A model generated the notes under the pieces. That model had not been told where the DNA came from. It saw only the letters and a program-made list of their open reading frames with translations, and did not search any database. This document shows, in pieces, positions 32,718 to 36,761 of a DNA stretch of 36,761 nucleotides. This stretch comes from Candidatus Lachnoclostridium stercoravium (lineage in GTDB: Bacteria > Bacillota > Clostridia > Lachnospirales > Lachnospiraceae). Numbering within the stretch: position 1 is the stretch's first letter; every line of letters starts with the position of its first letter. Made by a program: the position numbers and the translations under genes. The stretch lies in contig DWZA01000047.1 in the NCBI GenBank assembly GCA_019118365.1, forward strand, positions 1-36,761, given 5' to 3'.

Positions 32718-34052
32718 ATGCTGGAATATGACGTGGTAATCGTAGGCGGAGGGACTGCAGGTTCCGTAGCAGCTTTAGCGGCTTTAAGAAACGGGCTGAA
32801 AAAGGTATTGATCGTAGAAGCAGGATCCCATGTGGGAGGGCTGTCGGCGATCGGAATGACCTGGGGAGGTTTTTTTGATAACAATTATAAGCAGGTGATA
32901 GGAGGCATTCCGGATGAGCTGGTAAAAAAGTGTCAGGAAATAGCAGGGAGAGGTTATTTTCAATATCACGGGAATGGAGATAAATGGATTACAGGTCTGG
33001 CTTCCGTTGATCCTGAGACAGCACGATTTGTTATAGAACAGGAACTTTATAAAGCAGGCTGCGACATTATGCTGCTTTCCGTTTTAGAAGGGGTGACAAT
33101 GAAAAATGGAAAAATACGGGAAATACAAGCCGTTTCGCGTTTGGGAAAAGTTCAGATTGCGGCGAAATACTTTATTGATACCACAGGAGATCTTATGCTG
33201 GCAAATATGGCAGGGATAAAATGGGAACATGGGGAACAGGGAGTGACTCAAAGTACATCGAACATGTTTCGTGTTATGGGGGTGGATATGGATAAATATG
33301 AGCGTTTCCTAGACCGATACATTAATACGGAAAATCATGATCCCTGGAGAAAAGAAACCGGTGGGATACGCAGGGGAATAGAATATTGGTGTCCATGGAA
33401 GCCAGATGGATTTGATTATATGCCCCGGTCTTTAGGAATCTATTATCATGGGAAAAATGACGATGTGATTTTAAACTGTACCAGCGCCAGCATCAATCCA
33501 CTGGATATCATGGAAGTCAGCCGCGCCAGTTTCCTCCTCAGAGAAGAAGCCTTTCGTGTAGTAGCTTATTTGAAAAAACATGTAGACGGATTTCAAAACG
33601 CTTATATTGGAGAAATCTATGATCTGGCGGCAAGAGAAGGCAGACGTATGGTAGGAGATTATGTCTTGACTATGAAGGATATTGTAGAACATCGGGAATT
33701 TGAAGACGCGGTGGGAATGGGAGCATATCCTTTGAATTTTCATGATCCTACAGGAGCTGTCCATATTCCGTCCACGAGAGAGTTTAAAGAAAACAGTGAT
33801 GGAGCTTACGATATCCCGTTAAGGAGCCTTACTTCGTTTGTGGGAAATCTTTTAGTGGCAGGAAAATGTATTTCAGCTACATTTAGGGCCCAGTCTGCAG
33901 CTAGGGGAATCGGCCCTTGTATGGTTGGCGGACAAGGGGCGGGAACGGCGGCAGCTCTGGCTATCAGGGAAGAAGTAAGCGACATCCATGACATCAATAC
34001 GAAACAACTGAGAAAAATATTAAAGAGTCAGGGGGTTCTATTTGCTTCTTGA
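32718..34052 (+). CDS. FAD-dependent oxidoreductase (FAD_oxidored family), second copy
   Basis: Also 444 residues, and alignable with the first copy end to end without gaps; by eye about three quarters of residues agree. The FAD motifs are kept (VIVGGGTAGSVAALAAL, YFIDTTGDLMLANMAG, NLLVAGKCISATFRAQSAARGIGPC), so both copies should bind FAD. Differences cluster in surface helices and in stretches such as 128-145 and 374-382. It starts 17 bp after the first copy with GGAGGGG before the ATG. This is a tandem gene duplication old enough to have diverged; a hetero-oligomer or two substrates are both possible. Confidence 0.85.
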   Translation: MLEYDVVIVGGGTAGSVAALAALRNGLKKVLIVEAGSHVGGLSAIGMTWGGFFDNNYKQVIGGIPDELVKKCQEIAGRGYFQYHGNGDKWITGLASVDPETARFVIEQELYKAGCDIMLLSVLEGVTMKNGKIREIQAVSRLGKVQIAAKYFIDTTGDLMLANMAGIKWEHGEQGVTQSTSNMFRVMGVDMDKYERFLDRYINTENHDPWRKETGGIRRGIEYWCPWKPDGFDYMPRSLGIYYHGKNDDVILNCTSASINPLDIMEVSRASFLLREEAFRVVAYLKKHVDGFQNAYIGEIYDLAAREGRRMVGDYVLTMKDIVEHREFEDAVGMGAYPLNFHDPTGAVHIPSTREFKENSDGAYDIPLRSLTSFVGNLLVAGKCISATFRAQSAARGIGPCMVGGQGAGTAAALAIREEVSDIHDINTKQLRKILKSQGVLFAS

Positions 34053-34063
34053 AAGGAAGAGGT

Positions 34064-34954
34064 ATGATGAAAAGGAAAATGTCAAAAGCGGAGGCGCGCA
34101 GGAGGAGAGAAGGATACCTGTGGATCGCTCCAGCATTTATTATAGTGAGCCTAGCCACGATCTTTCCGCTGGTATTTGCATTTGATTACAGCTTGTATGA
34201 GACAAATGTTTTTACAAAGATAAAATTTGTAGGATTGGAGAAATACATAGAACTGCTGAAAGATTCCAGGTTTTGGACAGATGTATTTAATTCGCTGTTT
34301 TTTACAGCAGGAGGTATTGTGATCGCCTTGATCGTAGGATTTATCATTGCCCTTATGATACGGAAGCCGGGAAAAATGAATTCTGTATATCGGACGATCA
34401 TTCTGATCCCCTGGGTGACAAATGAGGTAGTCTTAGCTCTGATGTGGACCTGGGTCTTAAACCCACAGATGAGTATTATCTATTATTGGGCAGATATGTT
34501 GGGGTTTTCTCTTCCGAATTTCTTTGAAGGTAAGATTACGCCGTTGATCACAATAACTGTTTTGAACGCCTGGCGTTCTCTGGGTTTTTCACTCGTAATG
34601 ATACTGGCAGCTTTGTCGGCGATACCACAGGAATTGGAGGAGGCTGCATTAGTAGACGGATGTTCAAGGTTTCAGCGGATACGCTACATTACCATTCCAA
34701 TGATCCGCTCAGTAGTTCTGGTAATGGTTATTGTCCTTACAATGAGTTTCTTCAATATCGTTTCCTTTGTGCTGTCTATGACAGGGGGAGGACCGATGTA
34801 TACGACAGAGATATTGAGCATCCGTCTTTACAAAGAAGCTTTTACTTTTTTCAATATTTCACTGTCTTCGGCCTTGACTACGGTTATGTTGGTGCTGAAT
34901 CTGGTATTTGTCTTTATATATAAAAAGCTGATCACAGATGAAGATTATTATTAG
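34064..34954 (+). CDS. Sugar ABC transporter permease, MalF/UgpA type
   Basis: A 296-residue inner-membrane permease with six hydrophobic segments. The binding-protein-dependent transport signature EEAALVDGCSRFQRIRYITIP (the EAA loop, about 190-210) contacts the ATPase. A start at 34064 (or 34067) is chosen because AAAGGAAGAGG precedes it; the TTG fifteen bases earlier overlaps the end of the preceding gene. It pairs with the next gene. No ATPase subunit is in the window; many Firmicutes share one MsmX-type ATPase among such importers, so it may be elsewhere. Confidence 0.9.
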   Translation: MMKRKMSKAEARRRREGYLWIAPAFIIVSLATIFPLVFAFDYSLYETNVFTKIKFVGLEKYIELLKDSRFWTDVFNSLFFTAGGIVIALIVGFIIALMIRKPGKMNSVYRTIILIPWVTNEVVLALMWTWVLNPQMSIIYYWADMLGFSLPNFFEGKITPLITITVLNAWRSLGFSLVMILAALSAIPQELEEAALVDGCSRFQRIRYITIPMIRSVVLVMVIVLTMSFFNIVSFVLSMTGGGPMYTTEILSIRLYKEAFTFFNISLSSALTTVMLVLNLVFVFIYKKLITDEDYY

Positions 34955-34969
34955 AGGGGAGGAAGAAAT

Positions 34970-35803
34970 GTGAAACTGAAACTGGCAGAAAAAATTCTGA
35001 TACAGCTTTTTCTGGTATTATTTATTCTTTTGACGCTGACGCCATTTTTATGGACTATCAGCACTTCGTTTAAAGATACGTCGGAAATTTTATCTTATCC
35101 GCCGAATCTTCTTCCAGAACATGCTACGATTGCTAATTATATCAGAGTATTAACTCAGGATAATTTCCTGCAGTTTATGCTGAACAGCACGATCGTTACT
35201 GTCGCTTCTGTTGCAGTGACCTTGATTGTTTCTATGTTTGCCGGGTATGGGGCAGCCAGATATAATTTTCCAGCAAAAGGTTTTATCATGTTTATTATTC
35301 TGGCAGGAATGGCCGTAGGAAGATTTGCCAATGCTATGCCAATGTATTTTATGGCAAATAAACTGGGGCTGTTAGACACTTATGTGATTTTAGTATTTGT
35401 ATATTCTGCATTTATTATTCCTCTGGTTACATGGCTTATGCAGTCTTATTACAGAACGATCCCAAGAACACTGGAAGAGGCTGCAAAACTGGATGGCTGT
35501 AATTCCTGGACTGCTTTTTGGAAAGTGATCGTACCGATCATGAAGCCATCGATCATCGCAGGAGGCATTATCGCGGCTACAAACGCATGGAACGAGTTTA
35601 TCTTGGCGTTAAATCTGACAAAATCAGAAAGTATGAGGACTTTGCCGGTAGCTCTTCACTTATTTCAGACGGATTATGGGGTGGAATGGGGAGCTTTATC
35701 TGCTGCGAGTGTTATATCGATTTTTCCGATCGTGGCTATTTTTCTGATTCTGCAGAAATACTTTGTACAGGGAATGACAGCAGGCACTCTAAGCGCCAGC
35801 TGA
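34970..35803 (+). CDS. Sugar ABC transporter permease, MalG/UgpE type
   Basis: A 277-residue permease. The N-terminal TPFLWTISTSFKDTSEI is the usual MalG-type opening. Six hydrophobic segments follow. The EAA loop reads EEAAKLDGCNSWTAFWKVIVP (about 170-190), then GGIIAATNAWNEFILAL. The start is GTG at 34970: the ATG two bases earlier runs straight into TGA in its own frame, while GAGGGGAGGAAG lies upstream. It partners the preceding permease in a carbohydrate importer. Confidence 0.92.
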   Translation: MKLKLAEKILIQLFLVLFILLTLTPFLWTISTSFKDTSEILSYPPNLLPEHATIANYIRVLTQDNFLQFMLNSTIVTVASVAVTLIVSMFAGYGAARYNFPAKGFIMFIILAGMAVGRFANAMPMYFMANKLGLLDTYVILVFVYSAFIIPLVTWLMQSYYRTIPRTLEEAAKLDGCNSWTAFWKVIVPIMKPSIIAGGIIAATNAWNEFILALNLTKSESMRTLPVALHLFQTDYGVEWGALSAASVISIFPIVAIFLILQKYFVQGMTAGTLSAS

Positions 35804-35831
35804 AAACCATAGAAGAAAGGAGAAGGAGATT

Positions 35832-36761
35832 ATGAAGAAACAGATGAAGACCTTGGCAGTGGCGGCTGTAACAGCGTCATTGCTGGTTGCCTGCCAAGAA
35901 GGCAAGACAGAAAGCCAGAGCGAAACTGAGATTCAGGCAGAGAGCACAGAAGAAGAAAAGACAATTTCACTTTTGGGATTTTTAAAACCCGGAGGGGAAT
36001 CGCCAAGAGAAGAAGCGGCAGGAGAACTCTTAAAGAAATTTACAGAAAAAACAGGATACGGACTTACTACGGAAATTGTTGGCTGGGAACAGATAGAGCC
36101 TAAACTACTTCTGGCAGTGGAGTCAGGAGATCCGCCGGATGTAGCGTTTGTCCGTATGCAGTCCTTAAGCATTGAGGCAAATGCAGATGCTTTAATGCCA
36201 TTAGATGAATTTATCGAACGGGATTTTGATGAAGCAACAAAAGAGGATTTCCTTATGTGGGATGAGATCGGAACTTATAATGGAAAAAAATATGCGCTCC
36301 CTATGTCGATTATTCCTTATGGACTTTACGTGAGAGATGATATTTTTAAAGAGGCAGGAATTACAGAAGATCCTAAAACTTGGGATGAATTTATGGATGT
36401 GGCAAAGAAAGTAAACAGCAATGGAGCTTCCGGTTTTCTGCTGTGGGGATCCGCGGCTCAGCCGGCAGCGGTAGATTATCTTCAGCCAATGGTAGAGAGC
36501 TTTGGCGGAAAGTTGTTAGATGAAAATGGAAAGGCTGTTTTTGATTCTCCAGAAGCATTAAAAGCTTTCCATCTGATCAAAGATATGGTATTTGAGGCAA
36601 AGATTGTCCCCAGCAATGTTGCCAGTCTGAAGTATGACGAAACATCCGATATGTTTACTGCCGGAAGGGCGGCTATGTACTGGGATGGAAGCCATCGGTC
36701 ATCTAAATATGTAGAAGGTATAGGCGCAGAGAATTTAAGGCTCATCCCATTCCCCAGTGAA
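35832..36761 (+). CDS. Extracellular solute-binding lipoprotein of the sugar ABC transporter (3' truncated by window)
   Basis: The first 310 codons are present and open to the last base. A lipoprotein signal peptide ends in the lipobox LVAC (Cys21), so Lgt should lipidate it. After an acidic Ser/Glu-rich tether (about 22-48), the family 1 solute-binding fold begins (TISLLGFLKPG), with GDPPDVAFVR, GKKYALPMSIIPYGLYVRDDIF and an AGITEDPKTWDEFMDVAKKV segment. It should deliver the sugar to the two permeases upstream. AGAAGGAG precedes the ATG. Specificity cannot be read from sequence. Confidence 0.93.
   Translation, partial: MKKQMKTLAVAAVTASLLVACQEGKTESQSETEIQAESTEEEKTISLLGFLKPGGESPREEAAGELLKKFTEKTGYGLTTEIVGWEQIEPKLLLAVESGDPPDVAFVRMQSLSIEANADALMPLDEFIERDFDEATKEDFLMWDEIGTYNGKKYALPMSIIPYGLYVRDDIFKEAGITEDPKTWDEFMDVAKKVNSNGASGFLLWGSAAQPAAVDYLQPMVESFGGKLLDENGKAVFDSPEALKAFHLIKDMVFEAKIVPSNVASLKYDETSDMFTAGRAAMYWDGSHRSSKYVEGIGAENLRLIPFPSE

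Noticed and set aside
1-36761. tRNA, rRNA genes or known riboswitches
   Set aside because: I saw no CCA-ended cloverleaf pattern, T-loop GGTTCGAATCC-like motif, rRNA segment or familiar riboswitch core in the intergenic regions.

Overview
The window looks like a chromosomal segment from a gut-type Clostridia, most likely Lachnospiraceae. The reasons are the Firmicute-style Tad pilus locus with a DUF5702 protein and Flp1-like pilin, Hanks-type kinases with a zinc ribbon in front and PASTA or solute-binding-like ectodomains behind, a Spo0E-like mini-protein, strong GGAGG ribosome sites and moderate GC content. Genus is not determinable by eye.

Layout. (1) 1-2160: the 3' end of a cobalamin adenosyltransferase gene, a DUF1292 protein, and a minus-strand XRE-type regulator that diverges from the next operon. 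(2) 2242-22504: a long plus-strand run of 16 genes. It opens with two membrane Ser/Thr kinases and a secreted wall-binding repeat protein. The complete Tad machinery follows: TadZ, TadA, TadB, TadC, Flp pilin, two TadE-like pseudopilins, the 1196-residue DUF5702 protein and a prepilin peptidase. It ends with a membrane TPR/WG-repeat protein, a DUF6382-FHA protein and two PP2C phosphatases. Kinases, phosphatases and a phosphothreonine reader therefore bracket a pilus assembly line. The first kinase carries four short T-x-x-[L/M] motifs in its N-terminal tail, and the FHA protein carries two more just before its FHA domain; I read these as likely phospho-docking sites. (3) 22505-24780: a palindromic intergenic element, then a two-gene AAA ATPase + RloB cassette of the AbiL type (phage defence), with its own promoter and terminator. 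(4) 24796-29117: ordinary genes (DUF805, ychF, lgt, a Spo0E-like mini-gene, rarA). (5) 29118-30000: about 880 bp with no gene but much structure: two tandem covarying hairpins, a 599-bp element bounded by 19-bp inverted repeats, five ~53-bp degenerate tandem units each built on a GTAC...GTAC hairpin, and a long terminal palindrome related to the one at 22.6 kb. (6) 30001-36761: a VOC protein, then an AT-richer catabolic operon: RpiR-type regulator, two tandem paralogous FAD oxidoreductases, two sugar ABC permeases and the start of a lipoprotein solute-binding protein cut by the window edge.

The two most promising things are the phospho-signalling module wired into the Tad pilus locus, including a kinase whose ectodomain resembles an ABC solute-binding protein, and the structured non-coding block at 29.2-29.9 kb. 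All family assignments come from reading motifs by eye; no database search was run.
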